Shown piece by piece: positions 23,573 through 31,622 of a stretch of 35,193 nt of DNA. Source of the stretch: Clostridiales bacterium. Lineage in GTDB: Bacteria > Bacillota > Clostridia > Oscillospirales > Oscillospiraceae. A program made the position numbers and the translations under genes. Each line of letters starts with the position of its first letter. Positions within the stretch are counted from its first letter, which is position 1. Below the pieces are notes generated by a model. That model was not told the origin of the DNA. It saw nothing but the letters and a program-made list of their open reading frames with translations, and ran no database searches. The stretch lies in assembly GCA_019418625.1 (NCBI GenBank), contig DYBL01000017.1, positions 1 to 35,193 of the forward strand. The letters are read 5' to 3'.

Positions 23573-24595
23573 ATGAAAAAGAAGATCGCGTCGCTGCTGC
23601 TGTCCCTGACACTGTGTCTGGGTCTGTATCCCGCCGCACTGGCGGCGGAGCCGGAACCCAACTTTGTTGAGGTGAAATCCAGCCATGACTATGTGGAGGT
23701 GGGCACCCAGACCGCGGTGGACGGCAAGGAATACCCGCTGTTTATCTATCCCGCCGGCACCACTTTCTTCCTGGAGGAGGACCAGGATCTCACGGCGTGG
23801 GCGATCCTGGGCTGGAAGTTCAGCACCCTGGAGAAGGGAGCCAGCTTCTATGATCCCGATTTCCGGATCTCCACCTGGGAAGACCGGGTGTTCACCCCGG
23901 AGCCTGATGTGGTCTACCTGATCGAGGAAACCAACACCATGGACACATTCCTGGACACCTATATCATGGTGCAAAGCGGCACGCCCGCTGAAGAGCCTGC
24001 CGATGGCGGCGAGGAAGCCCCGGAGGAGACGCCCGTCAATCCCTTTGCCGATGTGCCGGAGAGCGCCTATTACTATGCGCCCGTGCAGTGGGCGGTGGAG
24101 CAGGGCATTACCGCCGGCCGGACGGAGACCACCTTCGCCCCCGGGGAGAACTGCACCCGGGCCAACATCGTCACCTTCCTGTGGCGGGCTGCCGGTTCTC
24201 CGGAGCCCACGCTGACGGAGCAGCAGTTCATGGACGTGGCGGACTCCGGCGCCTATTACTACAAGGCCGTCCAGTGGGCGGCGGAGATGGACATGGAGTC
24301 CAGCGGGACCTTCCGCCCCAACGATCCCTGCACCCGTCTGGAGGCGGTGTACTTCCTGTGGCGTGCCGCCGGAAGCCCGGAGATGGCCGGTGAGCTGCCC
24401 TTCACCGACGTTCCCTTCGGGGATGGGGACGAGAGCGGCCAGCCCCTGTACCGGTACGCGGACCAGGCGGTGCTGTGGGCCGTGGACCAGGGCGTTACCA
24501 CCGGCAAGACGGAGACCACCTTTGCTCCCAGTGAGATCTGCACCCGGGGCCATATCGTGACCTTCCTGTACCGCGCCGAGAACGCCTCCGCCTAA
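23573..24595 (+). CDS. Exported protein with three SLH repeats
   Basis: The 340-residue product has a clear signal peptide (MKKKIASLLLSLTLCLGLYPAALAAE, likely cleaved after residue 24-25). A unique domain of about 120 residues follows, rich in aromatic and acidic residues, then a Glu/Pro linker. Three S-layer homology repeats (NPFADVPESAYYYAPVQWAV, FMDVADSGAYYYKAVQWAA, FTDVPFGDGDESG...YADQAVLWAV) each end in an ITAGRTETTFAPGENCTRANIVTFLWRA-like segment. SLH repeats bind secondary cell-wall polymers, so the protein is probably attached to the cell surface. ATG at 23573 is chosen because AAAAAGGAG is seven bases upstream; the ATG six bases earlier is too close to that site. The N-terminal domain is not recognised. 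It is monocistronic. Confidence 0.88.
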   Translation: MKKKIASLLLSLTLCLGLYPAALAAEPEPNFVEVKSSHDYVEVGTQTAVDGKEYPLFIYPAGTTFFLEEDQDLTAWAILGWKFSTLEKGASFYDPDFRISTWEDRVFTPEPDVVYLIEETNTMDTFLDTYIMVQSGTPAEEPADGGEEAPEETPVNPFADVPESAYYYAPVQWAVEQGITAGRTETTFAPGENCTRANIVTFLWRAAGSPEPTLTEQQFMDVADSGAYYYKAVQWAAEMDMESSGTFRPNDPCTRLEAVYFLWRAAGSPEMAGELPFTDVPFGDGDESGQPLYRYADQAVLWAVDQGVTTGKTETTFAPSEICTRGHIVTFLYRAENASA

Positions 24596-24614
24596 AGTGC
24601 ACAGAGAAAACCGC

Positions 24615-24645
24615 AGCGGCCGCCCATCCGGGCGGCCGCTCTTTT
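24615..24645 (+). terminator. Terminator of the SLH-protein gene
   Basis: AGCGGCCGCCC (24615-24625), loop ATCC, GGGCGGCCGCT (24630-24640), then CTTTT. It begins 20 bases after the stop codon. Confidence 0.85.
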
Positions 24646-24663
24646 GATGTGTCTATACGATGA

Positions 24664-24697
24664 AAACAGGACGGACGCCGGAGCGTCCGTCCTGTTT
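24664..24697 (-). terminator. Terminator of pnp
   Basis: On the minus strand a long perfect stem (AAACAGGACGGACGC-type arms, 24664-24678 with 24683-24697) has a four-base loop and is followed by TTTTC. It stands tail-to-tail with the SLH-gene terminator. Confidence 0.8.
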
Positions 24698-24719
24698 GGG
24701 TCCGGTGAAGCGGCGAAGC

Positions 24720-26870
24720 TTACTTGATGCGCTCGCCGGCGGCCTCCTTGGCCTTGATCTCCTTCACGGCATCCTTGTGAGAGAGGTTCACGCGGCCCTT
24801 CTCGTCGATGTCGGTGACCTTCACCCACATCATGTCGCCGATCTTGCAGGCGTCCTCCACCTTCTCGATGCGGTGGTCGGCCAGCTTGGAGATGTGCACC
24901 AGGCCGTCCTTGCCGGGAGCCAGCTCCACGAAGGCGCCGAAGGTCATCAAACGCACCACGCGGCCGTAGTACAGAGCGCCCACCTCGGGCACGAACACGA
25001 TGTCGTCAATGCACTTCTTGGCGGCGTCGCAGGAAGCGGCGTCCACACCGGCAATGAAGATGGAGCCGTCGTCGTTGATGTCGATCTTGGCGCCGGTATC
25101 GGCCACGATCTTCTGGATGACCTTGCCGCCGGAGCCGATGACCTCGCGGATCTTGGACGGATCGATATGCATGGTGAGCATCTTGGGCGCGTACTTGGAA
25201 ACTTCCTTGCGGGGCTCGGAGATCACCGGCAGCATGATCTGGTCCAGGATCTGGCAGCGGGCATCATAGGTGATGTCCAGCGCTTCCTTGATGATCTCCA
25301 TGGTCAATCCGTCGTTCTTCAGGTCCATCTGGATGGCGGTGATGCCCTTCTTGGTGCCGCCCACCTTGAAGTCCATCTCGCCGTGGAAGTCCTCCACGCC
25401 CTGGATGTCGATGAAGGTGGTGAAGGAGCCGTCGTCGTCCTGGATCAGGCCGCAGGAGATGCCGGCCACGGGGGCCTTGATGGGCACGCCGGCGTCCATG
25501 AGGGCCAGGGTGGAGCCGCAGATGGAGCCCTGGGAGGTGGAGCCGTTGGAAGAGAGGACCTCGCTCACCACGCGGATGGCATAGGGGAACTCCTCCACGG
25601 AGGGCAGCACGGGCAGCAGAGCACGCTCCGCCAGAGCGCCGTGGCCGATCTCACGCCGGCCGGGGGAACGGGCGGGCTTGGCCTCGCCCACGGAGTAGCC
25701 GGGGAAGTTGTAGTGGTGCATATAGCGCTTCTCCGTCTCTTCCCAGATGGTGTCCAGCTTCTGGTTGGCGGAGAGGGTATCCAGGGTGGCAACGGAGAGC
25801 ACCTGGGTCTGGCCGCGGGTGAAGAGGCCGGAGCCGTGAGCCCGGGGCAGCAGGCCCACCTCGGCGCTGAGGGGACGGATCTCGTTTTTGGCGCGGCCGT
25901 CCACGCGGTGGCCTTCCAGCAGCCAGGCCTTGACGATCTTCTTCTGGAACTTGTAGGTGAACTCCTCCAGGTACTTGTCCATGTCGGGGTACTGCTCCAG
26001 ATACTTCTCGTGCCACTTTTCGATCATGGCGTTCCAGCGCTGCTCGCGGACGTTCTTGTCGTCGGTGTCCATGGCGGCCTTGGCCTCGTCCATGAAATTG
26101 GCCACGATGTCGTCGAACAGCTCCTGGTTGAAGTCGGCGTGGGGGTAGTCGAACTTGGGCTTGCCCACCTCGGCCACCATCTGATTGATGAGGGTGATGA
26201 CCTTCTGGTTTTCCTCGTGGGCGGAGCGGATGGCCTCGAACATAACGTCGTTGGGCACCTCGTTGGCGCCGGCCTCGATCATGACCACCTTCTTGGCGGT
26301 GGAGACCACGGTCACGTCCAGGTCGGAGACCTTGCGCATCTCGCTGTCGGGGTTGAAGACCAGCTTGCCGTTCACCAGGCCCACCTTCAAAGCGCCCACG
26401 GGGCCGTTCCAGGGAATGTCGGAAATGGCCAGGGCAGCGGAGGTGCCGATGAGGGCGGCGATCTCGGGAGAGCAGTCGTGATCCACGCTCATGACGGTGC
26501 ACATGATGGACACGTCATTGCGGAAATCATAGGGGAACAGGGGGCGGATGGGCCGGTCGATGACGCGGCTGGTGAGGATGCCCTTCTCACCGGGACGGCC
26601 CTCCCGGCGGTTGAAGGAGCCGGGGATGCGGCCCACGGCGTAGAGCTTTTCCTCAAAGTCCACGCTCAGGGGGAAGAAGTCGATGCCGTCCCGGGGACGG
26701 GGAGCGGCGGTGGCGCAGCAGAGCACCCGGGTGTCGCCGTAGCCCACCATGACGGCGGCGTTTGCCAGCTCGGCCATCTTGCCCACTTCCATGGTCAGGG
26801 GACGGCCGGCCAGCTCCATCTCGTACTTGTGGTAGCCGGGGAACTGTCTCTTGGTGATGATGGTTGACAT
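24720..26870 (-). CDS. pnp: Polyribonucleotide nucleotidyltransferase (PNPase)
   Basis: A phosphorolytic 3'-5' exoribonuclease of RNA decay, working as a ring-shaped trimer. The 716-residue product has two RNase PH-like core domains joined by an all-alpha linker: GRPLTMEVGKMAELANAAV and FFPLSVDFEEKLYAVGRIPG in the first, then RVDGRAKNEIRPLS and HGSGLFTRGQTQVL in the second. A KH domain (IGSGGKVIQKIVADTGAKIDI, about 560-620) and an S1 domain (GALYYGRVVRLMTFGAFVEL, about 635-705) complete it. Length is typical. ATG at 26870 has AAGGAG six bases upstream. It follows rpsO, the classical rpsO-pnp order, with a long leader hairpin between them. Confidence 0.97.
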   Translation of the reverse strand: MSTIITKRQFPGYHKYEMELAGRPLTMEVGKMAELANAAVMVGYGDTRVLCCATAAPRPRDGIDFFPLSVDFEEKLYAVGRIPGSFNRREGRPGEKGILTSRVIDRPIRPLFPYDFRNDVSIMCTVMSVDHDCSPEIAALIGTSAALAISDIPWNGPVGALKVGLVNGKLVFNPDSEMRKVSDLDVTVVSTAKKVVMIEAGANEVPNDVMFEAIRSAHEENQKVITLINQMVAEVGKPKFDYPHADFNQELFDDIVANFMDEAKAAMDTDDKNVREQRWNAMIEKWHEKYLEQYPDMDKYLEEFTYKFQKKIVKAWLLEGHRVDGRAKNEIRPLSAEVGLLPRAHGSGLFTRGQTQVLSVATLDTLSANQKLDTIWEETEKRYMHHYNFPGYSVGEAKPARSPGRREIGHGALAERALLPVLPSVEEFPYAIRVVSEVLSSNGSTSQGSICGSTLALMDAGVPIKAPVAGISCGLIQDDDGSFTTFIDIQGVEDFHGEMDFKVGGTKKGITAIQMDLKNDGLTMEIIKEALDITYDARCQILDQIMLPVISEPRKEVSKYAPKMLTMHIDPSKIREVIGSGGKVIQKIVADTGAKIDINDDGSIFIAGVDAASCDAAKKCIDDIVFVPEVGALYYGRVVRLMTFGAFVELAPGKDGLVHISKLADHRIEKVEDACKIGDMMWVKVTDIDEKGRVNLSHKDAVKEIKAKEAAGERIK

Positions 26871-26913
26871 AATATTCTCCTTTTCATTTGAATTGGACCA
26901 CAAGAGCCAACCA

Positions 26914-26970
26914 TTTAGCACTTGAAACAGCGTCCCGGAGGCGGTCCAGGGCGTTTTTTCAACTGCTAAA
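26914..26970 (-). promoter_or_regulatory. Long hairpin in the pnp leader
   Basis: Arms TTTAGCACTTGAAA (26914-26927) and TTTCAACTGCTAAA (26957-26970) pair over 14 bp with one mismatch. Inside, CGTCCCGG and CCAGGGCG form a second helix with one mismatch and a seven-base loop. The element lies 44 bases upstream of pnp. In E. coli the pnp leader carries a long stem cut by RNase III, through which PNPase represses itself; a similar role here is inference. Confidence 0.6.
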
Positions 26971-27013
26971 GGCTTGAGAGGCTCTCATGGCGCGGGGTGG
27001 AAAATGTGAAAGA

Positions 27014-27041
27014 AGGGTGGTGCAGAAGTCTACACCACCCT
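27014..27041 (-). terminator. Hairpin after rpsO (weak terminator or processing site)
   Basis: On the minus strand AGGGTGGTG (27033-27041) pairs perfectly with CACCACCCT (27014-27022) around a ten-base loop, nine bases after the rpsO stop. The following tract TTCTTTC is not a clean T-run. It may terminate partly and let pnp be read from the rpsO promoter. Confidence 0.6.
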
Positions 27042-27050
27042 GTTTCAAAC

Positions 27051-27317
27051 TTACTTACGGATACCCAGCTTGGCGATCAGGGCGCGGTAACGCTCGATGT
27101 CCTTCTTCTGCAGGTAGTCCAGCAGGCTGCGGCGCTTACCGACCATCTTCAAAAGGCCACGGTTGGAGTGCTTGTCCTGGGGGTTCATGCGCATGTGCTC
27201 GGTGAGCACGTTGATGCGCTCGGTCAGGATAGCGATCTGGACCTCGGGAGAGCCGGTGTCCGTGGCATGGGTGCGGTTGGCGTCGATGATAGCGGTCTTC
27301 TGTTCCTTACGAAGCAT
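27051..27317 (-). CDS. rpsO: 30S ribosomal protein S15
   Basis: S15 binds the central domain of 16S rRNA early in 30S assembly. The 88-residue product has the standard length. It shows the S15 signature DTGSPEVQIAILTERINVLT...H, then HSNRGLLKMVGKRRSLLDYLQ and the basic end RYRALIAKLGIRK. ATG at 27317 is chosen over an in-frame GTG four codons upstream, because that GTG lies within the AAAGGTGG binding site. The gene has its own promoter and a leader of about 100 nucleotides, and is followed by pnp. Confidence 0.97.
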   Translation of the reverse strand: MLRKEQKTAIIDANRTHATDTGSPEVQIAILTERINVLTEHMRMNPQDKHSNRGLLKMVGKRRSLLDYLQKKDIERYRALIAKLGIRK

Positions 27318-27427
27318 GGTAAAATCCACCTTTCAAAAATATTCCCCACGATACTGCGTTTTGGGCCGGTGAAAGTCCGCAAAACGAAGCGCCGGGGCAT
27401 GATACGCCTCAAGCGGCGTTCTCTGTG

Positions 27428-27456
27428 AATATATCACAGCCCAGACGGGTTGTAAA
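27428..27456 (-). promoter_or_regulatory. rpsO promoter and start of its leader
   Basis: On the minus strand TTTACA (27451-27456) and TATATT (27428-27433) are 17 bases apart. The transcript would carry a leader of about 100 bases (27318-27421) with a small GC hairpin around 27395-27412. S15 commonly represses its own translation through leader structures, but I do not recognise a known class here. The 27318-27618 gap holds this promoter and the divergent regulator promoter and nothing else visible. Confidence 0.65.
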
Positions 27457-27519
27457 GAGGAAAGTGACACTTTTTTAAAGGTTTTTTGGAATTGTGCCCG
27501 GTTTTCCCGGAAAAGGGGA

Positions 27520-27548
27520 TTGACAACCGGCCCCGGCGGGAGTATCCT
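27520..27548 (+). promoter_or_regulatory. Promoter of the YtrA-ABC operon
   Basis: A perfect TTGACA (27520-27525), 17 bases, then TATCCT (27543-27548). It lies 70 bases upstream of the regulator start and is directly followed by the inverted repeat at 27549-27566. Confidence 0.8.
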
Positions 27549-27575
27549 AACTGTACTAGAACAGTTAATACAGTT
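27549..27575. promoter_or_regulatory. Putative operator of the YtrA-like repressor
   Basis: AACTGT (27549-27554) and ACAGTT (27561-27566) form an inverted repeat with a six-base gap. A second TACAGTTAT half-site follows (27569-27575 region), placing the element across the transcription start. Position and symmetry fit autorepression by the GntR protein encoded next; binding is inferred. Confidence 0.6.
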
Positions 27576-27618
27576 ATCATGCGGCGGGGAGACCGGCCGC
27601 GGAAGGGAGGGTGAGAAG

Positions 27619-27981
27619 ATGATCAGCCTGAACTATCGGGATTCCCGACCCATCTACGAGCAGATCAAGGACGGACTGCGCAAGCTGATCGTCACCGGCG
27701 GACTGGGGCCGGACGAGAAGCTGCCGTCTGTGCGGGCGCTGGCGGCGCAGCTTGCCATCAACCCGAATACCATCCAGCGGGCCTATAACGAGCTGGAAGG
27801 AGAGGGCTACATTTATTCTGTCCCGGGCAAAGGCAGCTTTGCCTCCGCGGGCGCCGGCGGGGACGACGGCCGCCGGCAGGAGCTGGAGCGGCAGCTGCGG
27901 GAGCTGCTGGCGGAGCTCAAGTATCTGGGTGTCACGGCGGCGGAGCTGGAGGCACTGGTAAAGGAGGCGTACGGAACATGA
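27619..27981 (+). CDS. GntR family regulator, YtrA type
   Basis: The 120-residue protein is a bare GntR winged helix: PIYEQIKDGLRKLIVTGGLGPDEKLPSVRALAAQLAINPNTIQRAYNELEGEGYIYSVPGKGSFAS (about residues 13-78). A short helical tail of about 40 residues serves for dimerisation instead of a ligand domain. That size and form define the YtrA subgroup, which controls adjacent ABC transporter operons. In B. subtilis the ytr operon is induced by wall-active antibiotics. ATG at 27619 has GGGAGG upstream; earlier in-frame codons lie inside the promoter. It overlaps the ABC ATPase gene by four bases. Confidence 0.92.
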   Translation: MISLNYRDSRPIYEQIKDGLRKLIVTGGLGPDEKLPSVRALAAQLAINPNTIQRAYNELEGEGYIYSVPGKGSFASAGAGGDDGRRQELERQLRELLAELKYLGVTAAELEALVKEAYGT

Positions 27982-28874
27982 TCGAAGTGAAAGAGCTGGT
28001 CAAGCGGTTTGACGGCTTTGCAGCATTGGACGGTGCCACCCTCACCATCCCCACCGGCAGCGTGTACGGCCTGGTGGGCCCCAACGGCGCGGGCAAGTCC
28101 ACCCTCATCCGCCATCTGACGGGCATTTACCGCCAGGACGGGGGCACTATCTCCGTGGGCGGGGAGGATATCTGGGAAAACGCGGCCCTCAAGGCCCGCA
28201 TGGCGTCCATCCCCGATGACTGGTACTATTTCCTGCAGGCCACCGTCCGGGATATGATGCGCTTTTACCGGGGCTTTTATCCCCATTTCAATATGGAGCG
28301 CTACGAAAAGCTCAAGGACGTATTCTCCATTGACGAAAAGCGCACCATCCGGCGGCTGAGCAAGGGCATGCAAAAGCAGGTGGCCTTCTGGCTGGCCCTT
28401 TGCTGCATGCCGGAGTATCTGATCCTGGATGAGCCGGTGGACGGTCTGGACCCGGTCATGCGGCGGCAGGTGTGGTCGCTGGTCATGGGCGACGTGGCCG
28501 AGCGGGGCACCACGGTGCTGGTCTCGTCCCACAACCTCAGAGAGCTGGAGGACGTGTGCGATCACGTGGGCATCATGGACCACGGCAAGGTACTGCTGGA
28601 GCGGTCGCTGGTGCAGCTGCAGGACAACATGGTCAAGCTGCAGGTGGTGTTCCGGGACGGGATGGACACGGTGCCGCCGGAGCTTGGCGTGCTGCATGCA
28701 AGCCGGGTGGGCCGGGTGCATACGCTCATCATGCGCATGAACGCCCAGGAGGCCACGGAGCGGCTCATGGCCTACCAGCCCATGCTGGTGGACGCGGTGC
28801 CGCTGACGCTGGAGGAGATTTTCATTTACGAGCTGGGAGGTGCGGATTATGCAGTCAAGGACATCGTGCTTTAA
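27978..28874 (+). CDS. ABC transporter ATP-binding protein
   Basis: The 298-residue ATPase has Walker A GPNGAGKST (34-42), signature LSKGM (127-131, the variant seen in BcrA/YtrB-type transporters), Walker B YLILDEP (147-153) and switch histidine SSHN (His185). An extra C-terminal domain of about 80 residues (after 215) is typical of exporters that move peptides or act in antibiotic detoxification. It pairs with the permease encoded next, whose start lies inside its last 26 bases. It acts on the cytoplasmic face of the membrane. Confidence 0.94.
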   Translation: MIEVKELVKRFDGFAALDGATLTIPTGSVYGLVGPNGAGKSTLIRHLTGIYRQDGGTISVGGEDIWENAALKARMASIPDDWYYFLQATVRDMMRFYRGFYPHFNMERYEKLKDVFSIDEKRTIRRLSKGMQKQVAFWLALCCMPEYLILDEPVDGLDPVMRRQVWSLVMGDVAERGTTVLVSSHNLRELEDVCDHVGIMDHGKVLLERSLVQLQDNMVKLQVVFRDGMDTVPPELGVLHASRVGRVHTLIMRMNAQEATERLMAYQPMLVDAVPLTLEEIFIYELGGADYAVKDIVL

Positions 28875-30864
28875 CGGCACCCTCTTTCGCAAGAACCTGA
28901 GCCGGTTCTGGCCGCTGTGGGGCCTTGCGTCCTTTGTGGGGGCCCTGTTCCCCCTGGCGCTCTTTTTGCAGCTGGTGCGCGAACACACCCAGATCTTTCC
29001 CGACGAAATGACGGATGTGTATTACTCGGCCTTGTCCTGGGTGCTGCCGGCCCTGACCCTTTGCTATGCGGTGCTGTGCGCCATGACCGTGTGGAGCTAT
29101 CTCTATCACGCCCGCAGCGTGAGCCTCATGCATACGCTGCCCATCCAGCGGCGGGGGATCTTCTTCACCAACTTCCTCTCCGGCATGGCCATGATGCTCA
29201 TTCCCTACGCCATTACCGGCGCACTGTGCATCCTGGTGAGCCTGTACGCCCACGCCTTTGACCCGGTGAGCCTGGGCATCACCATCCTGGGAGTGGTGGG
29301 AGAGAGCTTTTTCTACTTTGCCAGCGCCACGTTCGTGGCCTTTGTCACCGGCAACATCTTCGCCCTGCCGGCCCTTTACTTCCTGCTGCATTTCCTGGCG
29401 GTACTGGTGGACTTTCTGGTGTCCTCCTTCGCCCAGGGATTTCTCTTCGGCTTCAATTCTTCCTATACGGGAGTGGCCGAGTTCCTCAGCCCCACGGTGT
29501 ACCTGACCCGCCACCTGCATGTGAACCGGGAATATGTGGAGGTCATGGGCGATAGCGGCTACTACTACCATAAGCTCACGGCCGTGTCATTGGAAAACGG
29601 CTGGCTCATCGCCGCCTACGCCCTGGTGGGCGCGGTGCTGCTGGCCCTGGCCTACGGCGCTTACCGCCGCCGCCACAGCGAGTCTGCCGGAGATGTGATG
29701 GCCGTGCGGTGGCTGCGGCCCGTATTCCGCTGGGGCATCACGGTGCTTTCGGGCACCCTGGGCGGCCTGGTGCTCTATGAGCTGTTCTGGCGCAGCTTCC
29801 AGTACAGCCCCACCTACGAGGCCCTGCCCATGGCCGTGTGCCTGGCGGTGGCGGGGATCATCGGCTACTACGCCGCGTCCATGCTGCTGGCCAAGTCCCT
29901 GCGGGTGTTCCGGGGCAGCTGGAAGTCCCTCATTGCGGTAGTGGTGCTCTCTGCCGCCTTCTGCGCCACGCTGCACTTCGATGCGCTGGGCATCGAGTCC
30001 CGCATCCCGGCCATGGACCAGATGAAACAGCTGGAGCTGCGGGTGCAGGGCAATACCTATACCCTCTATCCCGGCCAGGACGACGCCATCATCCAGCAGG
30101 TGCAGGACTTGCACCGGGCCATCGTGGCGGACGAGGCGTACATCCGGGATACGGAGTACGGCGGCGTGCTGCCGGAGGAAGAGGGCAATGTCAGCTACGG
30201 CAACCCCCTGCGGCTGACCTATACCCTGCGTAGCGGCGCCACGGTGGAGCGGAGCTACTCCCTGACCATCACCCGGGACCGGCTGGCCCGGAGCGATACC
30301 TATGACGCCCTGCTGGACGCCCTGATCCGCAGCGAGACCATGAAGCAAAAGCGGCTGCACCTGGGCGACGACGGCTTCACGCCCGACGGCGGCAGCATCT
30401 ATGTGGAGCACCGCGGCCAGGGCTATGATCTGGGCAGCCGGGAGGCCACAGCCATCCTCAACGCCGTGGCCCAGGACGCCGCTGTGGGCGCCTGGGGCGA
30501 TCCCGACTGGTTCAACGACAGCAACGGCGGAGATTACGCCCTGAATCTGGACCTGAGCTTTACCCGCCAGGAAAAGACGGGAAGCGAAACGGACTGGATC
30601 ACCATCACGGTGCGTCCGTCCATGACCTATACCACCGCCTGCCTGAAGAAGCTGGGCCTGGTGACGGAGCAGGACCTGGTGACGTGGGCCCAGATGAATC
30701 CGGAGCGGTATAGAGAATACGAAGCTTATGAGGAGACGGTCCAGGCCGAGATCCCCGATACGGCCCAGATCATCGAGCCGGAGGAGCAGACGGTGGAGGC
30801 GCTGCCCTCCGCGGAGCCGGGAGCCACTGCCGCCGTCACCGGCGTGGTGGTGCTGCGCGCATGA
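28849..30864 (+). CDS. ABC-2-like permease with a long non-membrane C-terminus
   Basis: The 671-residue product has about nine membrane segments in residues 1-380: pairs near 20-45, 60-85, 105-130 and 140-200, then 250-272, 295-315, 325-350 and 362-380. A hydrophilic part of about 290 residues (382-671) follows. The membrane part resembles permeases paired with YtrA-controlled ATPases (RTSCFNGTLFRKNLSRFWPLW, YHARSVSLMHTLPIQRRGIFFTN). With nine segments and a cytoplasmic N-terminus the tail would be outside the cell, a prediction that depends on the count. I do not recognise the tail; it ends in a Glu/Pro/Ala-rich stretch. ATG at 28849 has GGGAGGTG eight bases upstream. Substrate is unknown. 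It overlaps the amidase gene by four bases. Confidence 0.88.
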   Translation: MQSRTSCFNGTLFRKNLSRFWPLWGLASFVGALFPLALFLQLVREHTQIFPDEMTDVYYSALSWVLPALTLCYAVLCAMTVWSYLYHARSVSLMHTLPIQRRGIFFTNFLSGMAMMLIPYAITGALCILVSLYAHAFDPVSLGITILGVVGESFFYFASATFVAFVTGNIFALPALYFLLHFLAVLVDFLVSSFAQGFLFGFNSSYTGVAEFLSPTVYLTRHLHVNREYVEVMGDSGYYYHKLTAVSLENGWLIAAYALVGAVLLALAYGAYRRRHSESAGDVMAVRWLRPVFRWGITVLSGTLGGLVLYELFWRSFQYSPTYEALPMAVCLAVAGIIGYYAASMLLAKSLRVFRGSWKSLIAVVVLSAAFCATLHFDALGIESRIPAMDQMKQLELRVQGNTYTLYPGQDDAIIQQVQDLHRAIVADEAYIRDTEYGGVLPEEEGNVSYGNPLRLTYTLRSGATVERSYSLTITRDRLARSDTYDALLDALIRSETMKQKRLHLGDDGFTPDGGSIYVEHRGQGYDLGSREATAILNAVAQDAAVGAWGDPDWFNDSNGGDYALNLDLSFTRQEKTGSETDWITITVRPSMTYTTACLKKLGLVTEQDLVTWAQMNPERYREYEAYEETVQAEIPDTAQIIEPEEQTVEALPSAEPGATAAVTGVVVLRA

Positions 30865-31514
30865 ACGACGTACAGACCCGCCCCCACAGCCGTCGCCGCC
30901 GGCGTGCGCGCCGCTCTTTGCGGCTGGTGTGGCTGCTCGCCGCCGCGGCGGTGCTGGCGGTGGTGGTGTGGCTTATGAACCGGGGTCTTCCCGGCGAGGA
31001 CGTGGCCCTGCCGGACTATGTGGAGCGGGATTACCTGACGGTCAATCCCTATTCCCGGCCGGGCACGCCCCTGGAGGAGATCCGAGGCGTGGTCATCCAC
31101 TATGTGGGCAATCCCGGCACCACCGCCCGGGCAAACCGCAATTACTTCGAGTCCCTCTCCGCCGGTACGGATGAGGTGTACGCCTCCAGCCACTTTATCG
31201 TGGGACTGGAGGGGGAGGTCATCGCCTGCGTGCCCTTGACGGAGGTGGCTTACGCCTCCAACAGCCGCAACGACGATACGGTATCCATCGAGGTGTGCCA
31301 CCCGGACGAGACGGGAGAGTTTTCCCAGGTGACCTATGACCGGGCCGTGGAGCTGACGGCCTGGCTGTGTGAGGAGTTCCACCTGGACCCGGAGAAGGAC
31401 GTCATCCGCCATTACGATGTGACAGGCAAGCTCTGCCCCCTTTACTATGTGGAGCATCCGGAGGCCTGGGACGCCTTTTTGCAGGATGTGGCGGCGGCGC
31501 AGGAGGCTCTTTGA
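30861..31514 (+). CDS. Membrane-anchored N-acetylmuramoyl-L-alanine amidase (Amidase_2)
   Basis: The 217-residue product has a very basic start (RRRRRARR), one membrane segment (about 22-40) and then an Amidase_2/PGRP-type domain. Zinc-ligand candidates are the histidine of VVIHYVG (about 79) and the histidine and cysteine of RHYDVTGKLCP (about 184-192), with SHFIVGLEGEV and ASNSRNDDTVSIEVCH between them. The cysteine in place of a second distal histidine is common in the family. Such enzymes cut the bond between muramic acid and the stem peptide. It would face the wall and is translationally coupled to the permease, so wall cleavage and transport are probably linked. Confidence 0.9.
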   Translation: MNDVQTRPHSRRRRRARRSLRLVWLLAAAAVLAVVVWLMNRGLPGEDVALPDYVERDYLTVNPYSRPGTPLEEIRGVVIHYVGNPGTTARANRNYFESLSAGTDEVYASSHFIVGLEGEVIACVPLTEVAYASNSRNDDTVSIEVCHPDETGEFSQVTYDRAVELTAWLCEEFHLDPEKDVIRHYDVTGKLCPLYYVEHPEAWDAFLQDVAAAQEAL

Positions 31515-31622
31515 CCGGCAGAAAAAAATTTTTTTCCGCAAAGTGAAACAAAACGGCATCCTAAATCGTCTTATCAGTAAAAGCCCCGCTATGTGGGGCA
31601 AAATCGGGAGGGGGCCTTCCAA

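Noticed and set aside
24660..26867. 735-codon plus-strand frame opposite pnp
   Set aside because: Antisense shadow; same composition bias and no recognisable domain.
27502..27514. TTTTCCCGGAAAA as a Noc site
   Set aside because: Not a true palindrome and one base short of the consensus.
31521..31536. GAAAAAAATTTTTTTC palindrome as a terminator for the amidase operon
   Set aside because: Its stem is only A-T pairs with a weak CGG/CCG clamp; termination there is possible but not supported enough to list.
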